NCBI GenBank assembly: GCA_018806985.1 | Contig: JADANN010000431.1 | Location: forward strand, 1,302,001-1,366,000 | Origin: Angiostrongylus vasorum | Taxonomy: Eukaryota; Nematoda; Chromadorea; Rhabditida; Metastrongylidae | DNA: 64,000 nucleotides | Direction of reading: 5' to 3' | In this document: in pieces, positions 11,034 to 22,599 of the stretch | How the letters are laid out: each line of letters opens with the position of its first letter | How positions within the stretch are numbered: the stretch's first letter is position 1 | Translations under genes and position numbers: made by a program | Notes under the pieces: model-generated | The model's database searches: none | What the model was told of the DNA's origin: nothing | The model's input: the letters and a program-made list of their open reading frames with translations, nothing else

Positions 11034-12239
11034 CTGAAAAAAACCAAGCATTCAATGAAGTTTATAAATCAAGGCAACTCTGGAAGTTTTTTTGTGGTCA
11101 CACGATTGAACGGTAGTGCTGTTTTTTTTTCTTTATGACTCCGTACTTCGTCAGCATCCTCTTGAGCCAACGTGCGTCGATTAGGGGTTTGAGGGCTAAT
11201 GACTGACTCGAAAACTGATGAGTTCGTCACAGGGGGTCTGAACAGCAGTGGAGATTTTTTGAAATAGATTTGTAATCAGTAAAAAAAACTAGAAATAAAC
11301 TAGGAAATGCGATATTTCCATAGCTCTAATAAAGCAAATTTGTCCATCTTCTTCTTCGAATAGGGGTGTATCGGTGCAAATGAAAAAGAGGGATGTGATA
11401 TGATGATCTCCAAGGTCTATCATATTACAATAATCCGCGGATTTCAGGAGGCGACCTAAATGAGGAACACCATGGACAGTCAGCCAAGCGTGGGTGATTT
11501 TAATTCTCCGAAGGTAATTTGGCAAGTAATTTGAAGACCTCAAACTTTAATACAAATGTGCAAGCGAGAACTTCAGCTACGTCATGTTGTTCGTTACGCT
11601 AGCTTTTTGATTTTGGATTTGTTTGACGAAGGCGGAGGGTTTCGTCATTTAGCACCATACTGTCCGTGCTAAAACATGATCGAGTTCCACTGTGAAAAAA
11701 GGAGGAGAACGTTCGAATGGGATTCAAGAGGAGCAAAGTGACCCTAAGAAAACCCGCCATTTTGTGGGTGGACCAGCTGTAATCAATACGTTTACAGCCA
11801 ACACCTAGACTAGCTGTCGGACTGATTATGATGCGAGGCAACAGTGATGACAGAGCAACTATGTGAAATCCTTGAAGTAGTCTAAGTGTAAAATATAATT
11901 TTCAGAACATTATCCCTTCTTTTTTTTAAAAAATTTCCTCTTCATCGCATAGCTACTGTGAAAGAAAGTTACTGGATGATGAGAGATCAACAACTTTTCC
12001 GTACGAAAAGCCACTACTAGACGACTGCACTTCATTGGAGCGGTGCTCCACTCCTCTGGATTCGTCTCGTTGATTGATTCATTGATCCCCTGATGATAAC
12101 AAAAGCGCAGAAAAGGTATCCGAAGAAAACATGTGTAACAGCCTCGGGTTAGCTTAATTCCACTTGTCTCATCAGTTGATTAAAATAGCGACGCTTTTCA
12201 ATTAATATTCGAGACAGAAAACTCATTTACGTGGTAGAT
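11034..12239. other. Gene-less stretch with unassigned minus frames
   Basis: Minus-strand frames at 11289-11543 (contains ITHAWLTVHGVPHLGRLL) and 11599-11841 look mildly coding, but they have no splice-consistent partners and no recognised family. They may be old transposon debris. Confidence 0.25.
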
Positions 12240-12523
12240 TAAAGGACAAAAACATAAAGCTCCCAGCGTTGGTCAATTCCTGAGGGATGTGCCATGCATT
12301 CGACTTCATTAAGTATCGTTGAAGGTGACTGAATGCATATCTGGCCTTTGCAATGACTCGCAGTGGCCTACCGATCTATCGAGCCGGTGCTGCTATCCTC
12401 CCAGACAAGTCTGGTACCAATTTGCAGACCCCGGAGAGATGGTGGGCTTGGTGGGCCACGGGCGCGGAGGTCATTCCACGTGTGTGTCGCAGTGGCGCCT
12501 CCAACCACTGCGCCACAGCGCCC
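12240..12523 (-). repeat. SINE-A copy 4, full length
   Basis: The minus strand has GGCGCTGTGGCGCAGTGG, GGAGGCGCCACTGCGACAC and the shared body, and ends at the AAAGCTCC...TTT tail end. Three plus-strand frames over it are shadows. Confidence 0.88.
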
Positions 12524-12668
12524 TACACGGCAGACTACGACTACAAATATGCACACAATGTGCAATTTGAATAATTTGAGTATAATGACCACAACCTACT
12601 TTGTTCAATTTTGTTTTGAAATCAGGCTATTACATCGTCGTCGCAAGGAGTGCTGCTTTCCGTGGGAG

Positions 12669-13064
12669 TCACCACTCGCCTAAACACATTTCAATTCTCA
12701 AGGCTGCAAACAACTCGCTGACCACAAGTGAAAGTAGGTTGTAATGAAGGCCTGGGAAAATCCCACCGCTGCTCTCTCCCATTTCGGGCGAAAGCTCACT
12801 CAGTAATCTATGTGGCAGTGAGTGAAGAAGATAATTGATCGTCAAATGGCATCGAAACCACATGTGGACCAAATCTCTTCTGCCGGTGGCTGCAAAGCAG
12901 CAAGGTGAGTAGGAAAAGTGCTGGCGCTCACACTGAAGACCGGCTTTCAGCATCGATGCATTAGCGTTAACCCAAATGTGACAAAAAAACGAAACAGAGT
13001 TCGGCTTTTTTGTGAAAGACGTACAAGTTTGCCTGCTTTCATTATTTAGAGAACCTACCTTCAC
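12669..13064 (-). other. 131-codon open frame, unrecognised
   Basis: The longest uninterrupted minus frame in this part. It contains GLQCERQHFSYSPCCFAATG and LLSELSPEMGESSGG. The plus strand is also partly open, and no splice or start context was found. No homology is recognised. It could be an exon of an unknown gene or repeat debris. Confidence 0.2.
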
Positions 13065-13319
13065 GTGTCGTATGGGCCTATAACGCTCAATGTTGGCTGC
13101 ATTGTTAGATAAGGGATACTATGATCAACCCTTTTTAGGTTTTGGTACGATAACCTGTTGAGTTGACATGTCGGCTCAGTTCTGTCCTTCATAAGAACAG
13201 AAGTGTTGGAATGGAGCGCACTGTCACTCTGTTCGGATGCAGTCATGGTCGGGAGTGAAGAACTCGTGGTGTAACTACAGAATAGATTTTTCGTCAGTTT
13301 GAGGACTTATGGCCAAATA

Positions 13320-13538
13320 GGGAGCGTGTGGCGCAATGGTCGGAAGAGCCCTGCAACACACACACACACACGAATCGATCCTCGCGCCCATGGCCCACAA
13401 AACCTTCCATCCTTCCGGGGTCGTCAGATTGCTACCAGTCTTGTATGGGAGGACAGCAGTACTGGCTCGATACATCGGTAGGCTACCAGGAGTCATTGTA
13501 ATGGCCAGATATGCATTCAATCATCTCCAAACGATGCT
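13320..13538 (+). repeat. SINE-A copy 5, 3' truncated
   Basis: Head GGGAGCGTGTGGCGCAATGG with a short (CA)n expansion at 13357-13370, and the body up to CTCCAAACGATGCT. The normal last 50 bases and the heptamer tail are missing. Confidence 0.88.
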
Positions 13539-13560
13539 CTCTATTAATTTTTTTTAAGGA

Positions 13561-13755
13561 GATGGTGAATTACGTTTAACCAGCCCATTGTGGCCGTTCG
13601 CAACTTTTCATAATTGAATTTGAGTCCTTCAAGCGTAGGCGGTGTCGTCGTGAAGTTGGAAAGCCAAAAAAAAGCTCAAATTTCCTACGAGTTTTCTAAA
13701 GAGATGGTGAATTACATTTATCCAACCCATTATGGCCGTTTCAAATTCTTTGATA
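13561..13755 (+). repeat. Diverged direct repeat, about 55 bp, offset 142
   Basis: GATGGTGAATTACGTTTAAC at 13561 is repeated as GATGGTGAATTACATTTATC at 13703. Both are followed by CA(G/A)CCCATT(G/A)TGGCCGTT. The second copy lies in a 112-codon plus frame (13614-13952) with no recognised product. Confidence 0.6.
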
Positions 13756-13955
13756 TCTTAAGCACTTGTGGAGTTGAGTATCAAGCTTGTAGAAGAGTCT
13801 CAGCCGTGAAGCTTTTCTTCAGAACTGCACACTACACAATTGTTAGACATACCCTGAAATACACTTGTTGGCTCTGGTTTGCTTCTGGCTCTGCTCAACT
13901 AATCCACTCATCTTTCCAGGATGCAGGAAGAGTTGGCACCAGAGTTTTTTGAAAA

Positions 13956-15754
13956 AAGAATCTCTTCTTAATCCCCAAAGTCTGCCTAATGCCTCTACTA
14001 AGGAGAAGGGAACGCCCTATTACGGGTAATTCTGGATTACCAAAAAGCATCGTTTACGACCAACATTCAACGACAGTCACGAAGAAGACAAAATCCTCAG
14101 CAGGCAGCCGAACCCGCTTACAAATCCGAAGAGCAAATGAGAAGAATCAGATCAAATCCTAGAAGTGCTGGGATTTCCACATTATGTGAAAAAGACTCAC
14201 GGAGAAAAGTAAAAATTCTTCTTTCCAATGTTCTCAATATAATTCTGATAAAGTGTGTAGTCCATAAATTTCTACAACTTATTGGAACGTGCCTCATATC
14301 GGTTTATAATAATAACTCGGGCTGTCTTCGCATTCTGTTGAACAACATCTAGATTTTAGAAGTGTCGAGGTTTTCGAGAAATAAGTTTTTTTAACGACAC
14401 TGTTCAAAAAAGACGATTTTCCACATCAAAAAGCGCGGAATCTTATGGTGATGGACCAAGATAAAATACGGTATGGTGCCTAAGACATCATAATTATAGC
14501 GGTTTGCGTTCCAAGTAGAAAATTTAATTAGAAGCTTATATATGTGTTTGTGAAGTAGAAGCGCTGAGTGTGTTTCTGGGCACATATGATCCATAAATGG
14601 ACCACATAGTCGTCAACTGACTAATAATAGATATCACGCAAGGCTCGAGTTTTCTGCAGCATTAAGAATGAGTTCACGAAACCAAATGAGCACCCCCTAG
14701 TCATTTCTTATCATTGCTGTTATTCTTTGCTTCCTGTTTCATCTTGATGGAAATAACTGCGTTCGAAAGGTTTTGTGCTGTGCGGAGTGAGGAGAAAAAT
14801 ATCTCTAGCTCTTAACGCAATCGAGTTGAAGAGCAAGTTTTTTGAGCACACAACATCCTGACCTCGACTACTCCTCTCAGTTGGATGATTTTGGAGAATA
14901 TATCGTTAGCGAGATGATATTTTAGCAAAGGAAAAATCTACATCCATAGTTCTGAACCGTGAGAAAAATATTACTTATATAGCCGCGAGATGGATTCCAT
15001 TCGAATCGTCGAGTATTCGAATAAGAAAGTTACGTTATCCAGGCACTGCCAGAACGAATTTGACTTTACGCTTTATAGAATGGGTGCCAAGGGCTTTTTT
15101 TCGTCTCAAGAAGCCTAGGAAATGCCATCATTCCTTTCTGCTCCTAATCAAATCACTTCTTTATGTGTCCAGTACATTAGAGAACTCACGGAAGGTGGAA
15201 CAATTTCTTTTGAGGTCTCGGATTTTCTTCGGCTTTTATTGGATCATAGATTGTCGATATTAACACACTATGCTCGGGATGCATTTAGTGGAATGCAGTG
15301 AGGAAAAAATCGCCACTTTCAACTTTAAACTAGTGCATTTCGACTCGCAGGCAATTCTGTTAGTTGAAATAACAAGAACTAGCGTCAGGAGATCCTTATC
15401 AACCAGGCGAAAAATTATATCATTCGACTAAGATGAGATTTCTAGGAGCCCGAAAGGCACTTTTTCACTTCGTTTTTTGTCACGACCCGTGTTTCGAAGA
15501 TAAAATCAAAGCAATTTAACAAGCGGGATATTTCACTCTGCAGAACTTGATGATCTTCAATGTACGGTAGGTGTTAAAGGAATATTAACATCGGAGACAA
15601 TAAAGATTTAAACGACGCCTCTAATTTTTTGATATTTTTTGAATTAAATATATATAGCAGTAGAAAAATATTTCACCGAATTTATACATACCGTTGAAGC
15701 AAAGCCACTTCAATACGTCGGTGATATTTCCTACTCCTCTAGATACTTTGTCCT
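13956..15754. other. Gene-less stretch
   Basis: ACATTCAACGACAGTCACG at about 14063 resembles the ATTCTACGACATTC part of SINE-D, so a decayed copy may be present. No exon was seen. Confidence 0.35.
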
Positions 15755-16135
15755 TCCAACGGTTTACCGCCTCATCGTGGCTGGCAGGTGTTCCTCGGTG
15801 TCGGACTGCGAAGTACAGTGGTGGGATTCATCCCCTTGGCAGAGTCTCCCAAGCTGAGAAGGAGTCCGGCGTTTCTATCAGGAAGCCTAGCTAAGAGTAA
15901 ACCAATACCAGGACCAACCAGCGTCCTGGTATCAAAATTGCATGGTGGCAAATCTTCCTCTGATCCACAAGGGTTACGACTGTCTGTGGTGGTGAAGACC
16001 TGTGGCAGACTTTGGCCAGGCTGACCTCGGGATTCCAGGGAACCACAATGGCTTAACCAGCAAATCTCCGAGAAATGGAGATTATGCTGGGGGCGCTACA
16101 GCCAGTGAGGATGGGTAGTTTAAGTTTGAAGTAAT
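15755..16135 (+). repeat. SINE-C copy 2
   Basis: Begins CCAACGGTTTACCGCCTCAT, then GTGGCTGGCAGGTGTTCC, and runs to the tail TTTAAGTTTGAAGTAATTAA. Frames over it are shadows. Confidence 0.82.
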
Positions 16136-16784
16136 TAAGTATAGATGATCTATAATAAAGAAATTAACTCCAATTTTCACCAAAAACCAATTTCGGAAGT
16201 TGAGCTATTTTTTGTTTCGTTTTGACACAGTAAATCTAAAGCGGGTATTTTCTTAGATATAAATGTTGTAAGGTAAGATAGCACCGGAAAACCAAAGGAT
16301 TCTGTATTTACCCTAGAAGTAGTTCTCCATCCACTCTTACATCCTCGCCTGCTTCATCCTCACAGCTTCACTGAAGTTATCTATGTTTTCGTAGTTCCCT
16401 ACATCTAATTAGCGGTAGATGTGGATATCAAATTTCCTCACAGAACTCAGTATGCTAGTTGAAAATCTTTTAAGGATTTTCAGAACCAGTTCGTTTTCTA
16501 AGGATCGTGCGTATTTTTTGACCACATAATGTTAAAATAAGTCCTATATTTCATGTGTATTCATGTGAAAATCATGTTTTCTTCACTTTGATGAAATATC
16601 AGAAAATAATATGTTTGCTTAACATGTCACTCACGATTTGAAGAGATTCGTCCAGAAGACGTTGTGTTGTCGTCCAGGAGACGGGCTGCTCGTCCATCTG
16701 CCACGTGTGTCATCTACGAGACGTCGCTGTCACCGCCTCGTCCGATATATGATATGTTAGCTCTGTCTGTAGAGCAGACTTATC

Positions 16785-16960
16785 ACACAAAGGATAAAAA
16801 AATACTGCATTTGACGTTGAGTTCCGTTCCAATTTCCGAAGGGTATGTCATGCATTCGACCCTATTCGTACCATGATGGAAGTTGCTGAGTGCATATTCC
16901 CCCACTCCAATGACTTTCGGGACATAACGATCTATTAAGTCAGTGTTCTTACATTCATAA
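16785..16960 (-). repeat. SINE-A, highly degenerate 3' half
   Basis: The order TTGACGTTGAGTTC, GGGTATGTCATGCATTCGAC and GAGTGCATATTCCCCCACTC parallels the SINE-A 3' half, with many substitutions. Confidence 0.4.
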
Positions 16961-17499
16961 ACGAGTTCGCTAGCAGTGCTCTCCCTTGGAAGACACTAAG
17001 TGATCAGAGCGCATCTGCATTCGGGACGCGCTATGGAACGGACACTGTGTATTGCAGAGTACTCATAAGCAATGAGCTCACGCTAATTCAGCAAGTCATC
17101 AGGCGCAGAAACTCGATGCCATCCACCCATAGTGATGGTGCTAACACACCCTACGTTCCGCAAATGCAATTTGTTGGCTGTAAAAATGCGATGACGTAAA
17201 AAGTGAATCCTTTCACTGATGTTCTTCGGTTTTTTATCTTATTCCGCCAATTTTATGGAATTCGCTTTTGCTAATCTGCATCAGCCCTCATTCCTTTCCA
17301 AGAGCTTGAAACATTATGACGATAAATGAAGTAATTGATATCCCGTATCCCACATCAAGTATCTGCTGCTCAATAGAAGAAATATCTTATGTATTCTTTC
17401 TTTGATGAGCTTAAGCTTAGCTCGATGAGCTTTGTTTAAGCTAACAAGTTGTTATCACATGGCAGTCATTATAGCCACCATCAACATCCTGCTTAAAAG
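16961..17499. other. Gene-less stretch
   Basis: Nothing recognised. Confidence 0.4.
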
Positions 17500-17705
17500 G
17501 GCATCACCGTGTGAGTATGCGTCATTCGAGTAGATGGCCCGCTGAGGCAGATACAACTCGATGCGAAGCCGAAGACGCCATATCGAGATGAAGAAGAACC
17601 GTGGATTATCTACTCCGATCACTAGCTCTGATGAAAATGAAGACGTCGAAACGTTAGCCTAAAATAAATATATTTATCAGCATCGTGTAAGCTCGTCAAA
17701 GAAGG
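17500..17705 (+). repeat. Family H copy 2 with hammerhead-like core
   Basis: Contains CCATATCGAGATGAAGAAGA and ACCGTGGATTATC, then CTGATGA (17628-17634), GAAGACGTC, GAAAC (17648-17652) and GTTAGCC. It ends AAATATATTTATCAGCATCG and TGTAAGCTCGTCA. Same order as the copies at 46803 and, in reverse, 63590-63720. Confidence 0.55.
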
Positions 17706-19054
17706 AATACATATTGATTAGTCACACCGAGGTTAAAGGAAAGTCGGTTTCGAAATTTACAACGCTTTCTACTTGCTAAAAAATCTTTTGTTGGACGCTG
17801 ATGTTTTCCCATTGTTTTACGGTTTTTCCTCAATATTCTAGCCGTTCATAGCTGCGAAATTATAGAAAATCCTAAATTCTTATTGAACACTAACTGTTAA
17901 TCTCCTTCCAAACCTTTTCAATTGTAAAATCGTAAAATTTTTTCCGCCATCCAACAAACTGAAAACTAAAGGAAAAAGCTCAGATATCTGGGTTTAACGT
18001 TATAAATCAAGAATGAATTATTGTGTAGCAAGTCGGCATCCTAAAAATATCACTACAATCTTTTTACAGAAACCTTAATCGCACCTGAACACAAGCCTCA
18101 AAGCCTGGTTTTGTTTCGGGGCCCCTTTGGGCAACTCCTAATTTCTCGCACCTCGCGGTATCCCTTGAAGAACTCGTCCAAAAGAGGGATTTTGTGAAGT
18201 GTTGAAATTGTACAACATGCGTGTTCAATGGTCTAATGATTGAGAGCAGAATTATAACAAATAGATTTCAAAGAATGTCCAATAAAATCGATGCAGTTGG
18301 TCACTTATCCATAAATCCTGGTCGTTCTCGACAATTTCCAGTCGCCGAAGTTTACTTCTTGGAGATCTGGGTAGGGTACGAGTTGGTTGTGGGAATGAAG
18401 AAAAGGATATGAAAACGTTAGGTTTTCAACTTGCCTGATTTCAACCTTTTTACAACATAAGTCGCCCTCTCATCCGTCAATATCTATGTTGTTGTTGCAT
18501 TCATCGAAAGCCCAGCACTTTACAATTCGCGTTTGAGTCGCTTGTGATTTCATTGCAAATCTCTCGTAGTCTTAACGTTTTCGTACCATAATTGTATTAT
18601 GAAACTTTTTTTAATCATCAAGTCTCGTCAAATAATCGACCGGTCTATTTAGAAATTTGTTGGAAGTGTCCGATTTAGCCTTAGGTTTGAGCGTAGGCTT
18701 AGGGTCTTGCCTTGGATTAAGAACTATTAACTAACTGGCTAGAACTCAGCCAGCATTCTACGACAGACACGAAGACGACGAAATTCTCACGCAGAGTTGA
18801 AAGAACACGCGAAATGTTCGAACACCATTATGAGTCCATTTCAGAGCAATTCTTCCTTTGTCCTATACGTCTTATGGGTTCAGTTTTATGGGTTTTTTGA
18901 AAGGATCCTCTAATTTTTTTCGATTCTTTAGATCTTGGAAAAATCTAAACCATTCCGAAGTTAAATGAAAATCTGTAGTGGGGACATTAACAGTATTTTG
19001 TGTCTCTTTTTATTTTATTCAGCCCGTTTTCACGTTCATTTTGCTGATCCCAGC
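17706..19054. other. Gene-less stretch
   Basis: CAGCATTCTACGACAGACACG at about 18751, followed by AAGACGACGAAATTC, is a scrap of the SINE-D/family H 3' region. Otherwise nothing recognised. Confidence 0.35.
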
Positions 19055-19404
19055 ACTTCTCACATTCGGTTCGCTTCTTCGCATCCATTGTCCACGAAGG
19101 TCTTCCAACTTTTACGTGTGGTTTAGTTGCTGCTTGAGGGTTTCCATTTCATCTTGAACGTTATAGAATGCTGGTTGAGTGGATTGCAAAGAGTGATTTT
19201 TTTTCCCAGACAAGTCCGGTACCAATTTCTCGACCCCGGAGGGATGAGAGGCTTGGTTGGCCCGGAGCGGAATCGAACTAGCATCATGTTCGTGATGATG
19301 GACATCGCTGCCACTGTGCAATCCTCCCGTTTATTAACAATATTAGCAGCAGTAACAATAATGACAGTAATAATAGTAAATAATAGGCAAAGGAAGATGC
19401 TCAA
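19055..19404 (-). repeat. SINE-D copy 2
   Basis: The minus strand carries GCACAGTGGCAGCGATGTCC, box B AGTTCGATTCCGCTCCGGGC, GACTTGTCTGGGAAAAAAA and ATTCTATAACGTTCAAGATG, parallel to 5218-5703. Frames over it on both strands are shadows. Confidence 0.7.
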
Positions 19405-19418
19405 TTGGTGTGATTTAT

Positions 19419-19765
19419 AGCACGTGAGCTCCCGTTAAGGGTAATCTCGGGTTCCAAGTTCAGCCGAGGTTCCGAGTTTTGCTCCGATCTCAACATCGGT
19501 GTGGTTGACGCTAACATCGTACCTTACCAAGAAAAAATAATATGTAGTAGCTTGCAAACTGACAGTCATTTAAGCTCGATAGCAAATTAATCAACACTTT
19601 TTAAATTGTTGAGCTTGCATGACTTCGACAAATAGATTCAGCCGAATAGGCAGCATGTTGAAAGTTAAGACATTGTGATTTCTGACCACAGCTTCAGCTA
19701 AACTAGGTTCAATGCCGTTCCGTATTTCCCTGTTCAATGCCGTCCACAGGCGTTTGTAACCAATA
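19419..19765 (+). repeat. SINE-B fragments (two)
   Basis: 19419-19520 has CACGTGAGCTCCCGTTAAGG, TAATCTCGGGTTCCAAG and GATCTCAACATCGGTGTGG. 19670-19765 has the 5' start ATTGTGATTTCTGACCACAG, CTTCAGCTAAACTAGG. They look like pieces of separate copies. Confidence 0.5.
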
Positions 19766-20799
19766 ATAATAGCTTTTATTATGCTAATTTTTCGCGTTCT
19801 CAGCCGCTGTTTGTCTATCGGGTCAATGTTATAAATTTGGCAGTGCCAAGTATCTTTTAGCTACATATTTTAAATCAACTGAGGAACTGATTCTTCTCAT
19901 CCACTGGGAGTGTATAAGAATGGCCAACGTGGGATGAACCAGCCAACGGGGTTTTAGATTTGAATTAAAGTTTAATAAATTAATAGGCACAACAAATATC
20001 TTCGAGTGTCCTTCGTGAAATGCACTCAATATCTCCAGTATATCCGACTTTAAGGAAAATAGAAAAAAATCTGTTCCCAATGTCCTCTTGACATTCACGT
20101 GATACTTCAAGGAAATTTTTCTGATATTACAATCTAGAAATACATCGTATAGATTAGCTCAGTCTACTTTTTAACATTGGACAAACTTTGAGTTTGATTG
20201 AGCTGAGGGTGAAAAAAACATGAAGGACTGCAAAAATCTCTTGTCCTTCATCTTTTGTCCTTTACTTACCACCAACAACTTGCATGTCGCCTTCCTAACT
20301 AGTAAGTGATCACCCATGTGGAAATGACAGTAGACTTGTGGAAAGTATGAGAATGTAAGTTCGTGAGAGATGACGTTTTGGTGGAACGTAAGAGAGTTAT
20401 GCTGATGGCTTCTCCAACAAAAAAGATGCATATCGATCGACAAGGCATTGTAGAAACCCATGCTTTGTTGTTCGAAAGAAGGGAGTGCATGTGGCTTAAC
20501 GAATTTCATAGAAAAAAAGCCCGAGAAATCAAAACGTGTCCATCAACTTCTTTTTATGACGAATAGGGTATCAAAAAAGGAGTTCTTTAGGTGGCGTAAA
20601 AAGTCTAACTGCATTTTTGTATAGTCATCAGTAGCTCTACTAAACGAGATTGTTCTCTTCTTCTTTTCAATTTCTCAGTGCATCGAAACCCTTTGCCGGG
20701 GATTGTGCATTAAACCAAAACTACCTATTTAATGTACGAATTGAAAAGTTAACTGGAATTCTGAAGTTATGTTTACAAAACAACACTTCCTCTTGTGTT
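19766..20799. other. Gene-less stretch
   Basis: Two overlapping frames on opposite strands (20171-20566) match nothing known. No splice-supported exon. Confidence 0.35.
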
Positions 20800-21065
20800 G
20801 ATGAATGTCTACGGACATATGCGATGCATTCCACCCCTTTTAAAGCACCATAAAAATTGCTGGTGATATATTTGATGATATGCAATGACTTACGTGGCCC
20901 CACCAAAGCATTAGGTTAGTGTTTTTGTCATTTCAAACAAGTTTGACCAATTGATTGACAGTCCTGAAGGAATGGAGATTGGTTAGCCGATACGGACGGG
21001 ATCGATCCAAGGACCATGTGTTTATTGAAAAATCACACTTGACTACTGCTCTACACGCGCCCAGA
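20800..21065 (-). repeat. SINE-A, degenerate full-length copy
   Basis: The GGGCGCGTGTAGAGCAGTAG head at 21065 (minus) and GGGATCGATCCAAGGACC variants can be followed to the ATGCATTCC...GATATGCAATGACTTACG region. Similarity is patchy. Confidence 0.45.
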
Positions 21066-22599
21066 AAATATTTTCGTCGACGAATTTTTTTTAATCAGCT
21101 CTCGATTCTGAAACAGTTTTGAATTGTTGGGCAAAATTACTTGTGATTTTCCAAAACTAACCGCTGTTACCTTGGAAGCAAAGAACTCAAAATCTCCCAT
21201 CATATAATGTGGGCGAATTTTCAAACACCTTTATCACTTGAATGAGTGGTTTGATGAATAATCGTGGGCATCTTCGTAGGATTTCAATTCGACGAGTAAT
21301 TTGCTGGATGGGCAAGGTTTTTCTTTCGCAGAAGTCTCGACATAAGGCATTCCCGAGTCGTCAACAGAACACGGAGTGCTGTCCATCCGAGATCGGTTCG
21401 CGTGCATAAGGGTTTTTCATCATCTTCAAAGACGTCAGCTTTCATTGGTATATATTTCTATACATATGTTTATATTGCTAGTTGTTTTTTCTGGATAGAA
21501 GTGTCAAAAAACTTCTTAGCTTTGCCACTTCCTACCAAGATACTTAGAACTATTTGCGTCTTCTTATAGTTCACTCTATATGAGCCAAGCAAGTTCACAT
21601 AGTATTTTATTCATATTCTACCTCACAGTTTGAATAATAAATGGAAGGCGTATGTGATGCTAATGAGGTTCTCTGACGTTATGGGATGATTTCGTACGAA
21701 AGAAATCCAAAAGTGGCCAGTGAAGCTTTATTACCTCTATCAAGAACTCTTGCAAGCTTAAATCATCGTAAGTCGTTGATTCTTTGTCTCATATGAGCAG
21801 AATCTCATTTAATAAATTTCCTATGGTTTGTTAGCGAACGCCCCCAAAGCAATATATGTTCACCCGTCATGTACTAGCACGTTTTCTTGTCGAGCTAAAT
21901 TCGTCTCTAGTCCTTTCTATTCATCAAGGCTTCATCTCGAGATGAGAAAAACAGCCGATCTGGGAAAACTCACTTTGGATTCTCCTAACTAGCCAACTAA
22001 GAAGCAGTGGAATTATTAATTCTTGAAAATAATACTTAGAATCAACCTCTTCTTTTGCCTTTTTTTCTTCGCTTCCTCTCAGTTTTCTCGTTCTGTTTCT
22101 TTTTCTCCTTTTAAATGCTTTAACTTATTCTTCTGCAGCATCATAGAAGATAAAGAAAAAAATGTTATTTCCATGTCAGTACAGTCCCAAGCTGGTGTGG
22201 AACGCGACTTTCATCCCATCTCGTCTCCACATAATTGTTTTTTCACCAATAGTTTATACGACGACAGATTACTTCTTCAGCTGCGGTCGGTTTCCATCAT
22301 TGGTGTTGCTTTCCTTAATGATACAAAAACTCTAGGAAAATTTATTTTTCAAGAACACGTGGCAAAAAGTTTTCAGTTTTTCTCGTCTTACGACGATGCC
22401 GTAATGTGAAAGCGTAGGTGTTTAAACGACATTTTACCATAATCCTTTTGGGTTTTTCGAAGAGATTTCTCCTTTCCGACAGACTCCTTGAGTCAACCCA
22501 GAAAAAAGCCAGACAAAATAAAAAAAATCCTACTTAGATACTTAAGATTCACGGGTTGTGCAGTCCCCAGCACATTCGCCAATCGTTTCTTTCCCTCGC
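21066..22599. other. Gene-less stretch
   Basis: A 128-codon plus frame (22023-22409) starts with a hydrophobic, signal-peptide-like run (NLFFCLFFFASSQF) but is rich in T/C-run codons and resembles nothing known. I do not call it a gene. Confidence 0.3.

Noticed and set aside
22023..22409. 128-codon frame with signal-peptide-like start
   Set aside because: Hydrophobic run comes from TTT/CTT tracts; the rest has no recognisable features.
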